DNA of 64,000 nucleotides from Eriocheir sinensis (GCF_024679095.1 NC_066509.1:12044169-12108168), one strand, 5' to 3'; counted from the stretch's first letter, positions 1 through 9,957 are shown. The notes: a model not told the origin generated them from the letters alone. Numbers and translations are program-made.

Positions 1-1
1 G

Positions 2-808
2 AGGAGGACAGATATTGCACAGGAAGTGGGCGCTTCAAACTGGCTAACCACACTACCTATCAGGGCAAAAGGCTTCAACTTATACAAAAAAGAATTTACT
101 GATGCCCTTGCCCTCAGGTATGGCTGGCCAGTGGATGGGCTCCCAAACATGTGTAACTGTGGCTCACCCTTCAACCAAAATCAAGCCATGACATGCAAGA
201 GAGGAGGTTTCGTCTGCATGAGACATGATGAAGTAAGAGACGTAACAGCTCAGATGCTGAAAGAAATCTGCCACGACGTGACTGTGGAACCCATGCTGCC
301 CCCTCTGCAAGGCGAACACCTCGCCAGACGCATCGCTAATGTTTCAAACGAAGCACGAGTGGATATTAGCGCCAGAGGGTTTTGGACTCGTGGACAAAGG
401 GCATATTTTGACATAAGGATCTTTGATCCCATGGCCCATTGCCACAGAGACCTGACCCTTGATGCAGCCCACAGAAGAAACGAACAAGAGAAGAACAGAG
501 CATATGAAGAAAGAATACAGAATGTGGACCAGGGCTCCACCCCGGTAGTATTCACGACGGCAGGAGGGTTGGGACCAAGGGCGCAGAGCTTCTACGCAAG
601 ACTCGCCGAAACACTGGCGGATAAGAAACAGCAGCCAAGAAGCAGTGTGGTCGCCAGGATGAAATGCAGGCTGTCCTTCTCCCTCCTGAGGTCAGCCTTG
701 GTCTGCCTGAGAGGAACCAGGTCACCTGCCCCCAAAACCACCCGCATTGCCGACCTGGACTTTGAGGCGACGGTGGTTGATAATCGTATCAACCACAAGC
801 TCTGTTAG
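2..808 (+). CDS. C-terminal part of a retroelement-like protein (zinc finger plus nuclease-like region), cut by the window edge
   Basis: The frame is open from base 2 to the TAG at 806-808, so the N-terminus lies outside the window. Numbering from the Val codon at 26, it starts with a GASNWLTTLPI block, then a zinc-finger-like stretch with C43, C45, C57 and H67 (CNCG...TC...RHDEVRD), then RVDI (D113) and YFDIRIF (D129), then an SLLRSALVCLRGTRS tail. I recognise this domain as one common downstream of reverse transcriptase in invertebrate mobile-element proteins. The order (Cys/His finger, then two Asp blocks in a beta-strand context) resembles the C-terminus of non-LTR retrotransposons with a restriction-enzyme-like nuclease (R2/R4 type); that assignment is inference. 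Position 53 is Gln where I expect the finger's His. A possible AATAAA follows at 846-851, then a hairpin-bearing tail and (GTA)n. Class membership is uncertain; the mobile-element origin is fairly sure. Confidence 0.7.
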   Translation, partial: RRTDIAQEVGASNWLTTLPIRAKGFNLYKKEFTDALALRYGWPVDGLPNMCNCGSPFNQNQAMTCKRGGFVCMRHDEVRDVTAQMLKEICHDVTVEPMLPPLQGEHLARRIANVSNEARVDISARGFWTRGQRAYFDIRIFDPMAHCHRDLTLDAAHRRNEQEKNRAYEERIQNVDQGSTPVVFTTAGGLGPRAQSFYARLAETLADKKQQPRSSVVARMKCRLSFSLLRSALVCLRGTRSPAPKTTRIADLDFEATVVDNRINHKLC

Positions 809-854
809 CTTAAAAGTAATATGTTTAGTAAGGTTTGTAATATTAAATAAAGAT

Positions 855-967
855 GGTTGTCGGCCACAGTCATTGGCGGGGTGGGGCCAATGAATTGCTT
901 TGTGAAAGGATATGAGAGAATATACCACTCACAACGCAACTCTAATAGATGGAGGCCCGAGAAAAAA
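855..967 (+). repeat. Retroelement 3' tail, copy 1, with hairpin
   Basis: This 113-base segment follows the 2-808 frame and ends directly at a (GTA)n tract. It contains an 8-bp perfect inverted repeat, TCATTGGC (870-877) and GCCAATGA (886-893), with an 8-nt loop. A second copy of similar length lies at 1033-1144. It is most simply the 3' untranslated tail of the element, where a structured RNA can serve as recognition signal for reverse transcriptase; the function is inference. Confidence 0.6.
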
Positions 968-1000
968 GTAGTAGTAGTAGTAGTAGTAGTAATAGTAGTA
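968..1000 (+). repeat. (GTA)n tail of 3'-tail copy 1
   Basis: About 11 GTA units with one AAT interruption follow the tail copy directly. Several non-LTR retrotransposons end in short tandem repeats instead of poly(A), and this position fits that. Confidence 0.8.
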
Positions 1001-1032
1001 TGTGATTTAGTGCTAGGTAGTATTAGTGATAT

Positions 1033-1144
1033 GGTTGGATGCCACAGTCATTAGCGAACAAAGTTGGGGCTAATGACCTCCAAGCTATGGAGCCCTCCAT
1101 GATTATGTGTCGGGAAAATAAACATGGGTGGAGGTATCATTTAT
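1033..1144 (+). repeat. Retroelement 3' tail, copy 2, with compensated hairpin
   Basis: This 112-base segment starts with the same GGTTG...GCCACAGTCATT block as copy 1. Its stem is TCATTAGC (1048-1055) with GCTAATGA (1069-1076) and a 13-nt loop. Compared with copy 1 the stem has a paired change (G-C to A-T), so pairing is kept while most other positions differ. It is again followed by a (TAG)n tract. Confidence 0.6.
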
Positions 1145-1188
<44 letters not shown>

Positions 1189-1206
1189 GGTGGTCGTACT
1201 AGTAGC

Positions 1207-1237
<31 letters not shown>

Positions 1238-1247
1238 CTAGTACTAC

Positions 1248-1304
<57 letters not shown>
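1145..1304 (+). repeat. (TAG)n microsatellite, about 160 bp
   Basis: Long AGT/TAG trinucleotide tract with short GGT and ACT interruptions. It follows 3'-tail copy 2. Poly-Ser and poly-Val frames across it are artefacts. Confidence 0.95.
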
Positions 1305-1583
1305 GGGAAAGAGTAGTAGCAATAGCGGTGTTAGTAGTAATAGTTGTTATCGTAGTGTTAGTTGTTGCTGATATTACTGTTGTAGTATAGGTATTATCAT
1401 TTCCGTTGTTGTCGTTGTCATTGTCATATTTACATTACGGACAAAATTTAATAATGCCATCATTTAACTACAAGGATTTGAAAATAAATAGACTGATGCT
1501 TTCATTGTATTACATTTCGGTAACTTTCACATCATCTCCATTAGCTCTTCTTAAAATTTAGCTCCTTTATTCTCCTTCGTACG

Positions 1584-2032
1584 TAGTGACTTCTCTCAGT
1601 CCGTCAGTCAGTCACTCATTTAGTTAGTCAGATAGCCAGTCACTTTAGATAGTTAACCATTCACTCATTCATTCAGTCGTCTGTTAGCCATTCATTCATT
1701 CATTCATTCAGTCAGTCGTCAACAAATATTTAGTCAGTCAGCAACCAATCATTTTTTTACGTAGCCACAGAGTCAGTCAGTCAGTCAGCCAAACTAGTCA
1801 GTCATTTATGCATTAGTTAGTCTGGCAGTCACACAGTTACGTAGGTAGACAGACAGTTAGCCAGCCAGTCAGTCAGTCAGTCAGTCATTTAGTCAGTCAA
1901 GCAATCAGGTCAGTTTCAGCCACAGCCAGCGAGTCAGTCAGTCAGTCAGGGGTCACTTACATCAGCATGGTCAGCTAGTCAAGATAAGTCAGTCAGTCAG
2001 TCAGAAGGCATCTAATCAGCCATTCTAAACCA
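1584..2032 (+). repeat. Degenerate (TCAG)n tetranucleotide region
   Basis: Imperfect runs of CAGT/TCAG with interspersed TCATT units over about 450 bp. No coding signal. Bases 1380-1583 before it are AT-rich and hold nothing I recognise. Confidence 0.85.
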
Positions 2033-2089
2033 GTCAGCTACTCCAGCCGATACCACCGAGACTCCAGGCCTCACACATCCCGACAGCCG

Positions 2090-2125
2090 GGGGCGTGACG
2101 TCATCAGACTGGTGTTCAGTCCCTC
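2090..2125 (+). promoter_or_regulatory. CRE-containing upstream region of the THAP/P-like gene
   Basis: A full palindromic CRE, TGACGTCA, lies at 2096-2103. TTCAGTCC, an arthropod initiator-like sequence, follows at about 2113-2120. Both lie roughly 100 bp upstream of the ATG at 2213. The motifs are visible; their use as a promoter is inference. Confidence 0.4.
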
Positions 2126-2212
2126 GTTGCAGCAAGCAGCAACATACCAAGTTCAAACACAGCGACCAGCGACCTGGCGGCGGTCAGTCTATTTTGTGCA
2201 TGGATATTCAAT

Positions 2213-2358
2213 ATGCCCAGTGCTTGTGTTAACTTGAAAAAGTGGGAAACTATAAGAAAGGTCCTAGCATGTGTTTTGCTCAAATAGACAGTGACTGTAA
2301 AGAGAAGTGGATAATGAGCTATTCGGAGGGAAAACTTCTTCCCAGCAAATATAGCAAG
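2213..2358 (+). pseudogene. THAP exon of the P-like gene
   Basis: ATG at 2213 opens MPSACV. After a frameshift the frame reads KKGPSMCFAQIDSDCKEKW and LLPSKYSK, then AAG followed by GTAATT, a good donor. The THAP pattern of Cys residues, a central Trp and P-x-KY before the exon end is visible. The matching acceptor CACCCTTGCAG ends at 3769. Confidence 0.65.
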
Positions 2359-3109
2359 GTAATTACGGAGATGGTCCCTGTATAAAATTTCTCTTATACA
2401 TTGGTGAATTTATTAATTGTATGCAAGGAGTTGGCAGATTAGGTGTGTGCCTCATCAGTAATATTATTACTCTTACCTACCGTAAGCATTGTTCCAGCAT
2501 TTTCAAAACAAGCTTAACTCGGTATTATGTCACCTGTATGAGGTAAACCTGTGCATACTCTTGCTACTGTTTTTCTGACAGCAATTAATTTTCCTTAAAC
2601 AGGTGGTTTTCATTTTGGGACTTCTTCCTGGGCAAACCATTAAAAAAAGACCTCCACTTGATCACCCCTAGTCTTGCAAAAATCCCCATCACTAAATGTA
2701 GTCACTTGAAGGCATTTTTGTTAAATAACATATCTGAACTATCACACCTAATCTCACATAACCTAATGAACTTAACAGGGGGTCAGTTCTCTGACCCCCA
2801 TGAAGCTAACGTATCTGAACTATCACACCTAATCTCTACATACAATTATCGACTTATTATTCTTTTTACCTACTGTGTTTCAGCGTAGGCAGTACTTACA
2901 TTGGCTACCCAGTATTGTTAGGTAGTGACATGTCAGATTTTCCAATGATTTGAAACATCAATAACTACCATTTCTTATGCTGCTTATGCTGACAACTCAC
3001 TATACATTTATGCTTATGAGTCTTCAAGGCTTAAATTAATTATAGTATCTTCCCATACATAGCGCATAGTATCCCAATTATATAGATTTTTTTTATTCTA
3101 AATGTGTGC

Positions 3110-3720
3110 CCTGTCTTATATTCATACTGTACGCTTTTTATTTTCTGTTCTGCTCTGCACTGTGTTACAATGTGTGTCTGGCTTTCATTTAAAAATGAGA
3201 TACCATTTTTCCTCAAGTTTCTTTAATGTGTTTCAAATGAGTGTCCGGCCTTGCATTTAAATTGTAAGATGCTGCTTTCCTGTCCTGCTCTGTTCTGTGT
3301 CACCTGTGTTGTAATGTGTCTTGCGTTGCTAATTTAAAATTGTAGGATGGAAGTTTTTCTCGATTCTGTTTGAAGGTTAAGGTCGTATATGTCTGCTGTC
3401 TGTCTCATATTTAAAATTGTGAGATACATGATACAGGTTCTGGCCTTGCTCACAGTCACCTGTGTTGCAGTGTGTCTGGCCTGTATTTGAAATTGTAAGA
3501 TGCTGTTTTCTGTCATGCTCTGTGCTGTGTCACCTGTTATTACAATGTATCCAGCCTTACATTTAAAAATGCAAGATGCTGTTTTCTGTCATGCTCTGTG
3601 CTGTGTCGCCTGCAAGTATTCAAAGGTAATATGTGTCCGTCGTTTGTGTCTCAATGTGTTTGGCCCATATTTAAAATTGTGAGATGCAGTTTTCTGTCCT
3701 GCTCTGTGCTGTGTTTTCTG
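3110..3720 (+). repeat. Degenerate tandem repeats in the P-like gene intron
   Basis: Units of roughly 80-110 bp share TTTAAAATTGTRAGATGC, CTGTCCTGCTCTGTGCTGTG and CACCTGT...AATGTGTCTGGCC. At least five diverged units run up to about 50 bases before the acceptor at 3769. The rest of the intron (2359-3110) is AT-rich with nothing recognisable. Confidence 0.75.
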
Positions 3721-6426
3721 GGAATTTCGTCACTTTGCAAATGTTCATGCACTAACATCACCCTTGCAGGTCTGTGGAGTTACATTTCAAGCCAGGAGGA
3801 GGCTTTAGGTGGGAAACTTCTACTTTGATCAGAACACTGGTAGAAAGGTTTCAGTTAGGTTGAAAGTTTATCTTCATGATGACAGTTCTTCACTCTTACC
3901 AGGCTGCCCATCATATTTGGTCTAAAACAACTCGGTCAAGAGAGTCCCTGACTCAAAAAGGAAACGAATTGAGGAGTCTGCACTTCAGGCTGCATTTGCA
4001 CAAAGTAGCAGATCATGAAAACTACTGAAGAAAAAAAAATTTAGTACCATTGATGAACTCCTTGGAAAGTTAGACTCTTTGATAGAAGCTATTGGTCAGT
4101 GATCAAACAAGAGGAAAACCTTCTGATCTGTCACATCATATATGCTCCATGGATCCCAACTTATACAGTCACTCTTGGTCAAAGCTGATTGCAAAGTGCA
4201 TGCATTTACTGGTGATGTACAAATTCAAAGATAGGAGATTATGCAGTTCTTCCATCTGTTACTGATATTAATGTTCTTGAGCACTTACTGGGAAAAATTG
4301 CGTACTGACACTGGTGAACAAAGATAATCCACCGTCAGCAATTACTGTGATACAACCAGTACTGTCATTTCTGTCCCTTCTGCAAGATCAGTCTTTTCAA
4401 GCAATAGCCATCCGTGCTCTAAAATTTGTATGTGAACAGTTATGCCTAATGACTCTGACAGTTGTTCATTCATCTGAGCTCAAGTGGTTTTTATTTCACT
4501 CTTGTACCACTGCCTCCTCAGTGGGTACAGGCCACATGAGGACACAGGAACACTTATTTACCTAACTACACTCACTCAGAAAAGCCAACTTATCAGTTCA
4601 CTGAATCCTGCACTAGAACAAAATGAGAGCCATTTCCTTATGTATATAAACAAAAAAATTTAAGTTATTATCTACACTTGACAAAAACTGTATCCTGATG
4701 TTGATGAAATTCATTGAAGCCTCTCATTTTGATTACAAGGGGTATGTTAGATCAGCATTTAACAGTACTGAAGCTGCAACCAGTGCATTTGTCTTTATGA
4801 TAAATAGCATTTGTTCAACCTTTATGAGGTGGTTCACATCATTCCTTGGGCTAAAGCTGATAAAGAAACACTGCATTCTCTTTTTAAAGCAAGTGACTGG
4901 CTTAGAAGAGATTGGGTTCAAAGCAATATGTGTAGTGACAGACAACAATGCCATCAACAAGAAAGCTTTATCATTTTTTGCCTCACCACCAACTGTATCC
5001 AGTATATCCACATCCTGCACAGAGTTCAAGGCCTCGTTTTCTTATTTGACTCTGTACATATTGAAATGCATCAGGAATAACTGGTTAAATAAAAATGCAG
5101 ACAGATGTGACATTCCCACAGCGTTTAACCTCAGCAGCAATAGCAAAAGTGTAATAAAAATACTCAATGCTCCCTTTGCTACCTTGCAGAAACTTTACAA
5201 TCTCTTGAAGCTGAGCCACTTCTGCTATTCATATAAATTAACATTGAAAGCCTTGTCTCCATCCAACCTTGAAAGACAAATGTAAACTTAGTTTTACAAA
5301 TATTTAATGAATATATTATTGAAGCACTGATAACATTTGGTAAAACAAAGTGCTTACCCTTAGTTGATGATGTTGTGAATATATTAAAATCTTGCAAGTG
5401 GTGGGATATCATGAATGTTAAACCCATTAAAGGCTGTAGACTTCTAAGAAAGAATATACACTCCCCTAACTGATGCTGCTTGATGATGAAAGTATGTGTT
5501 TGAACAGTTTCTGTGACTGGCTTGAAATGGGATAGTATGAAGAACTCCACGGGCAAGTTAACAAAAGAAACATTTGCAGCCTTAAAACATACCACACATG
5601 CAATGGTGGAACTAATGTTACTGTATAAAATGAATTGAAATTGAAATATGTTTTACCTGGCAAGTTTCAAACTGATAATTTGGAGGCTAGATTTGGTAAA
5701 TACTGTCAATTTGCAGGTGCACAGTATAATATTTCAGTAAGACAAATGTTGAATGAAAAAAATTAAGAATGATGTCAGTCTTACACCGCAGCATAATTAA
5801 AGAATGGGTGAAACTAATTGGGAAGGCTAGAAATCAAGATAATCTGCGTAGAAGACTTTAGGGCTTTTTAGATTTACAAGGGAAGACACACTGAAAATGT
5901 AAAGATGTCCTTGCTGTCATAACATACTAGCTGGATACTGCTGTTATGCTGTCTGCAAAAATGAAATGCCTTTTCTGCAAAGATATAGTAACTTGTACTG
6001 ATTTAGCTGACACTGCCTGAAACCATAGCTACATTCAAGGACTTAGTAGAGGCTCTCTCTTATATCCAGATGATATCACAACAAATATTGTAATGTACAA
6101 TTATATAATCATTAACAAACTAGCAAAGAACCCTTTATTTTATACACTCTGGATGAACCAACGCGCAATTCATAACAGAGCTAATTTAAATGCTTTAGCA
6201 GAGGATGATGCTCTTCCACAGTGATGTCTGTGGCGGTGGCCATAGTAACAGAAAAAAGTAGAAAGATGATAATCTGGGCATCTACCAATGCACTACTAAA
6301 CAATTTCTGTGCTAGAGAAAATAACAGTATTGTAGCTACTAAGATGCAAGAATCGAAAAACTAAAGACATTAATGAAGGCTAGTATAGAGGGAAATGAAC
6401 ATGGAATAAGATGGAAAAACTCAGTA

Positions 6427-6592
6427 GTAAATATTACAGCTAAGCTTCCATTCTAAATGCTCATGCCAAGGGTAATATATTATGTTTGTTCTCAAAGCAG
6501 TAGTAAATAATATGAATAGGATGAAACACTAGTGTTGTAAATATTACAGCTAAGCTTCATTCTAAATGCTCATGCCAAGGCAATATATTATG
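6427..6592 (+). repeat. Direct duplication of about 57 bp
   Basis: The segment beginning GTAAATATTACAGCTAAGCTT occurs at 6427-6484 and again at 6537-6592 with a few small differences. It lies just beyond the P-like coding remnant and before the satellite. Confidence 0.85.
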
Positions 6593-6614
6593 ATAACACA
6601 TGATGCAGGAAGAG

Positions 6615-8580
6615 TAATACTAGTTAGATTAGCATGATTTTGGCACTCCCCCCCTAGTGGCACCCCTATCCCCCAGTGCCATATACAGGCCCCCCAGGCA
6701 CTCGTATACACCCCAGGGGCATCACAATGGCACCCCAGCTCCCCCAGGTCCAAAAATAAACAAAGAATGGGATTTTTTAGAAGAGGTAGTTAGCTTCTTA
6801 TGATTTTGGCACTTCCTGTCCTCCCTAGAGGCCCCCCTATCCCCCAGTACCATATACAGGCCTCTCAGGCACTCGTATACACCCCAGGGGCATCACAGTG
6901 GCACCCCAGCTCCCCCAGGTCCAAAAATCAACAAAGAATGGAATATTTTATGATTTTATGATTTTGGCAATTCCTATCTCCCCTAGTGGCACCCCTATCC
7001 CCCAGTGCCATATACAGGCCCCCCCCACACTCGTATACACCCCAGGGTCATCACAGTGGCACCCCAGCTCCCCCAGCACTATAAATCAACAAAGAATATC
7101 AGTTTCTATAAGTGGTATTTAGCTTATTGTGATTTTGGCACTCCGTCTTCCTTTGTGGTTCTCCTGACCCCCAGTGCCATATACAACCCCCCAGGCACTC
7201 TTATAAACCCCAGGGACATCACAGTGGCACCCCAGCTCCCCCAGCACAATAACTCAACAAAGAATGGCAGTTTTTATAATTGGTAGTTAGCTTATTGTGA
7301 TTTTGGCACTCCCTGTCTCCCATAGTGGCCCCCTTGCCCCCCTGTGCCATGTACAAAACCCCCAGGCACTCTTATAAACCCCAGGGACACCCCAGGGACA
7401 CCCCAGTTTCCCCAGCACTATAAATCAACAAAGAATGAAAGTTTCTATAAGTGGTAGTTAGCTTATTGTGATTTTGGCACTCCCTGTCCTCCCTAGTGGC
7501 ACCCCTGCCTCCCAGTGCCATGTGCAGACCCCCTAGGCAGTGTATGGCACCCAGGGGCATCACAGTGGCACCCCAGCTCCCCCAGGTCCAAAAATCAACA
7601 CACAATGGAATATTTTATAAGCGGTAGTTAGCTTTTTATGATTCTGGCACTCCCTGTCCTCCTCTGTGGTTACCCTGCCCCCCAGTGCCACATACAAGCC
7701 CCCCCAGGGACATCACAGTGGCACCCCAGGTCCCCAGGTCAAAAAATCAACAGGGAATGGCATTTGTTTATAAGTGGTAGTTAGCTTGTTATGATTTTGG
7801 TACTCCCTGTCTCCCCTAGTGGCACCTCTGTCCCCCAGTGCCATGTGCAGACCCCTCAGGCACTCATATACACCCCAGGGTCATCACAGTGTCACCCCAG
7901 GCCCAAAAATCAACAAATGGCATTTTTTATAAGTGGTAGTTAGCTTGTATGATTTTGGTGTGTCCTCCCTAGTGGCACCCTTATTCCCCAGTGACATGTG
8001 CAGACCCCCTAGGCACTATATGGTACCTCAGGAACATCACAGTGGCACTCCTGCTCCCCCAGGTCCAAAAATCAACAAAGAATGGCATTTTTTATAAGCG
8101 GTAGTTAGCTTGTTATGATTTTGGCACTCCCTCGCCCCTTCTAGTGGCCACCCTGCCCTCCAGTGCCACATATAACCCCCCAGGCAATAGATGGCACACC
8201 AGGGACACCACAGTGGCACCCCAGCTCCCCCAGGCCCCAAAATCAACAAAGAATGGCGTTTCTAAAAAGTGGTTGCTAGCTTGTTGTGATTTTGGCACTC
8301 CCTGTCTCCCTAGTGGCCCCCCTGCCCCCCAGTGCCATGTGCAGACACCCCTAGGCACTATATGGCACCCCAGCTCCCCCACGTCCAAAAATCAACAAAG
8401 AATGGCATTTTTTATAAGTGGTAGTTAGCTTGTTATGATTCCGGCACTTCCTGTCCTTCCTAGTGGCACCCCTATCCCCCAGTGCCATGAGCAGACCCCC
8501 TAGGCACTATATGGCACCCCAGGGGACCCACAGTAGCACCCCAGCTCCCCCAGGTCGAAAAATCAACAAATAATGGCAAA
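6615..8580 (+). repeat. GC-rich satellite, about 12 units of 150-173 bp
   Basis: The block AAAAATCAACAAAGAATGG recurs at about 6753, 6925, 7083, 7249, 7419, 7590, 7743, 7905, 8066, 8238, 8387 and 8558. Between copies lie TTATAAGTGGTAGTTAGCTT, GATTTTGGCACTCCC, CCCCCAGTGCCATAT and CACAGTGGCACCCCAGCTCC. Units differ by substitutions and small deletions. Open frames on both strands here are by-products of the repeat. Confidence 0.95.
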
Positions 8581-8589
8581 TTTCGTCGT

Positions 8590-8790
8590 GGTAACTCCAT
8601 TTCTGGTTGGCGTGTTTTTGTTGTGTTTTACGGTGTTTGCGCGGCCCCCGTGTGTCCCCCGTGGGTTGCCCAGGTGTGCCCCCAGGCCCCGGCGTGGTGT
8701 CAGGGCCGCGGGGGCACTGTCGAGGCAACCAGGGTTGTTTTAGTGGAGAAAAATCTTCGTTAAATCTACGCTTGGCAGCCATCCAGCCAG
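8590..8790. other. CpG- and G+C-rich patch, no gene recognised
   Basis: CGCGGCCCCCGTG, CCCCGGCGTGG and GGGCCGCGGGGGC motifs form a short CpG-rich patch between the satellite and a pyrimidine tract. It could be a promoter remnant. The proline-rich frame across it has no recognisable domain. Confidence 0.35.
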
Positions 8791-8799
8791 CCAGTTCAT

Positions 8800-9260
8800 G
8801 GGAGAGAAATACCTCCTCGTGGAAACAAGTCTCTCTCTTGTCTACCTTCTCCTCTCTACCTCTTCTATACCTCCTCCTCATTCATCTTCTCTTCTTTACC
8901 TTTTCTTTCTACCTCCTCCTCCTCCTCTTCCTCCTTCGTCTCCTCTTCTCTATTCCTTCTTCACCTTCCCCTCCTCCTCCTCCTCCTCTTCTTCTCCTCT
9001 CTACCTCTCCGTCATCACCTCCTCCTCCCTCCTCTCCTCTCTCTCTTCTCCTCCTCTTCCTCCTTCTCTTCCCATCTCTACCTCCTCCTCAGAAAAATAC
9101 CTCCTCGCGGAAATAAGTCGCTCAGATATCCACATTCTCATTTCCAAGGCATTTATCACACCTCCTCCTATTCCTCGTTTCTACCTCTTCTTATCCATCT
9201 CTTCCTCTTCCTCCTTCTCCTCCTCTTTATTCGTTATTCTACCTCCCCTCTTTCTCTACC
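8800..9260 (+). repeat. CTC-rich pyrimidine tract flanked by a 30-bp duplication
   Basis: About 260 bp of CTCCTC/CTTCCTC pyrimidines is bounded by AAATACCTCCTCGTGGAAA (from about 8806) and AAATACCTCCTCGCGGAAA (from about 9096). More pyrimidine sequence continues to 9260. Poly-Ser, poly-Pro and poly-Leu frames are artefacts. Confidence 0.8.
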
Positions 9261-9383
9261 TGCGAGGTATTTTGCACCTGCGAGATAGTTCCTACAACAC
9301 CGTACTGCTTGCTCCCTTTACCGTTCTTTGGCCGCCCTTCACGCCCATCCCACGCCCGCCACGCCCATGACAGCAACACTCAC

Positions 9384-9486
9384 CATGACTCTGGCCATTT
9401 ACGCTGCTGACCAGATGATTGACGCACTCCAGGAGGCTGAAAACGGCGTATAATTGGCGTAAAAAGGTCCCCATCTTGGCCATCAC
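9384..9486 (-). CDS. Candidate first coding exon of a divergent gene
   Basis: On the minus strand an ATG at 9486 (context GTGATGGCC) opens 34 codons beginning MAKMGTFLRQLYAVFSLLEC, then CATG followed by GTGAGT, a strong splice donor at 9383. Upstream on that strand is a short upstream frame starting ATGGCGGCGGGG. It would point away from the ELMOD gene. I do not recognise the peptide, and chance occurrence is possible. Bases 9520-9960 on either side of the TSS zone are AT-rich and otherwise empty. Confidence 0.3.
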
Positions 9487-9957
9487 TAGTGCCCCGCCGC
9501 CATACTGTTTGACTCCGTTCGTCTTTCATTATTTATTTTTATTTCATCTCATCGGCCATGTGGGTCAATTAACGCCGTAAAAATTGACTATTCGTAATTT
9601 TAACGTATCTATAGTGAAAAATTCCGCGATCGATACGGGTGTTTAAGAAATGCTACGGACATTTTTCTTTTACGCTAGACTCCATTATATTAACTTCCCA
9701 GCGCCTGTCAACCCATTTTTACGCCATTATTTCAATATCATTTGTTATTTTCATCATATATACAATTATATAGACAGTTTATAGGAAATTCATATAGACA
9801 TTTTACTACGGCAGACTGCATTATCTCACTTATCAATGCCTGTCAGCTGATCATCATGGCAGCATTTTGACACCATTTATTATTATCATGCTTTAGATCA
9901 TTAAAGATACGCGTAGAAGGGTAATTATGACGCAATTATTGATGTTGATAAGTTAAC

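Larger units (their letters stand above)
2213..6385 (+). pseudogene. Decayed THAP / P-element-like transposase gene with one intron
   Basis: Blocks typical of THAP-domain P-superfamily transposases occur in order but in shifting frames: MPSACV start and KEKWIM...LLPSKYSK (2213-2358); intron 2359-3769; VCG and HFKPGG THAP remainder (from 3770); PGCPSYL about 3900; TDNNAINKKAL about 4937; KCIRNNWLN about 5065; WWDIMNVKP about 5400; LPGKFQTDNLEARFGKY about 5655; SYIQGLSRGSLLYP about 6030; NALLNNFCARENN about 6285. P-type transposases cut and paste DNA with an RNase-H-like core. Here the first catalytic Asp position (the family's LMLDE-like strand) reads LMLMKF at about 4695, and there are many frameshifts and stops, so it is dead. 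The longest surviving frame is 4698-5285. I could not identify terminal inverted repeats or an 8-bp target duplication, so a decayed host gene of THAP9 type is an alternative to an element copy. Confidence 0.85.

Noticed and set aside
1039..1390. Poly-Ser, poly-Val and poly-Leu frames (also at 18.7, 19.8, 22.0, 26.0, 34.8, 38.3, 38.7, 52.4, 55.5, 56.0, 58.5 and 61.3 kb)
   Set aside because: They are microsatellites read in frame; no start, splice or domain support.
6615..8580. Satellite frames on both strands as a Pro/His-rich repeat protein
   Set aside because: Frames break between units because unit length is not constant and not divisible by three.
8507..8881. Minus-strand Gly/Pro/Arg-rich frame resembling a collagen-like protein
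   Set aside because: Composition follows from the GC-rich patch and satellite end; no repeat of Gly-X-Y over a useful length.
9368..9451. Short + strand frame MTATLTMTLAIYAADQMIDA
   Set aside because: A short frame of under 30 codons with no upstream signals; the minus-strand reading has a better donor.
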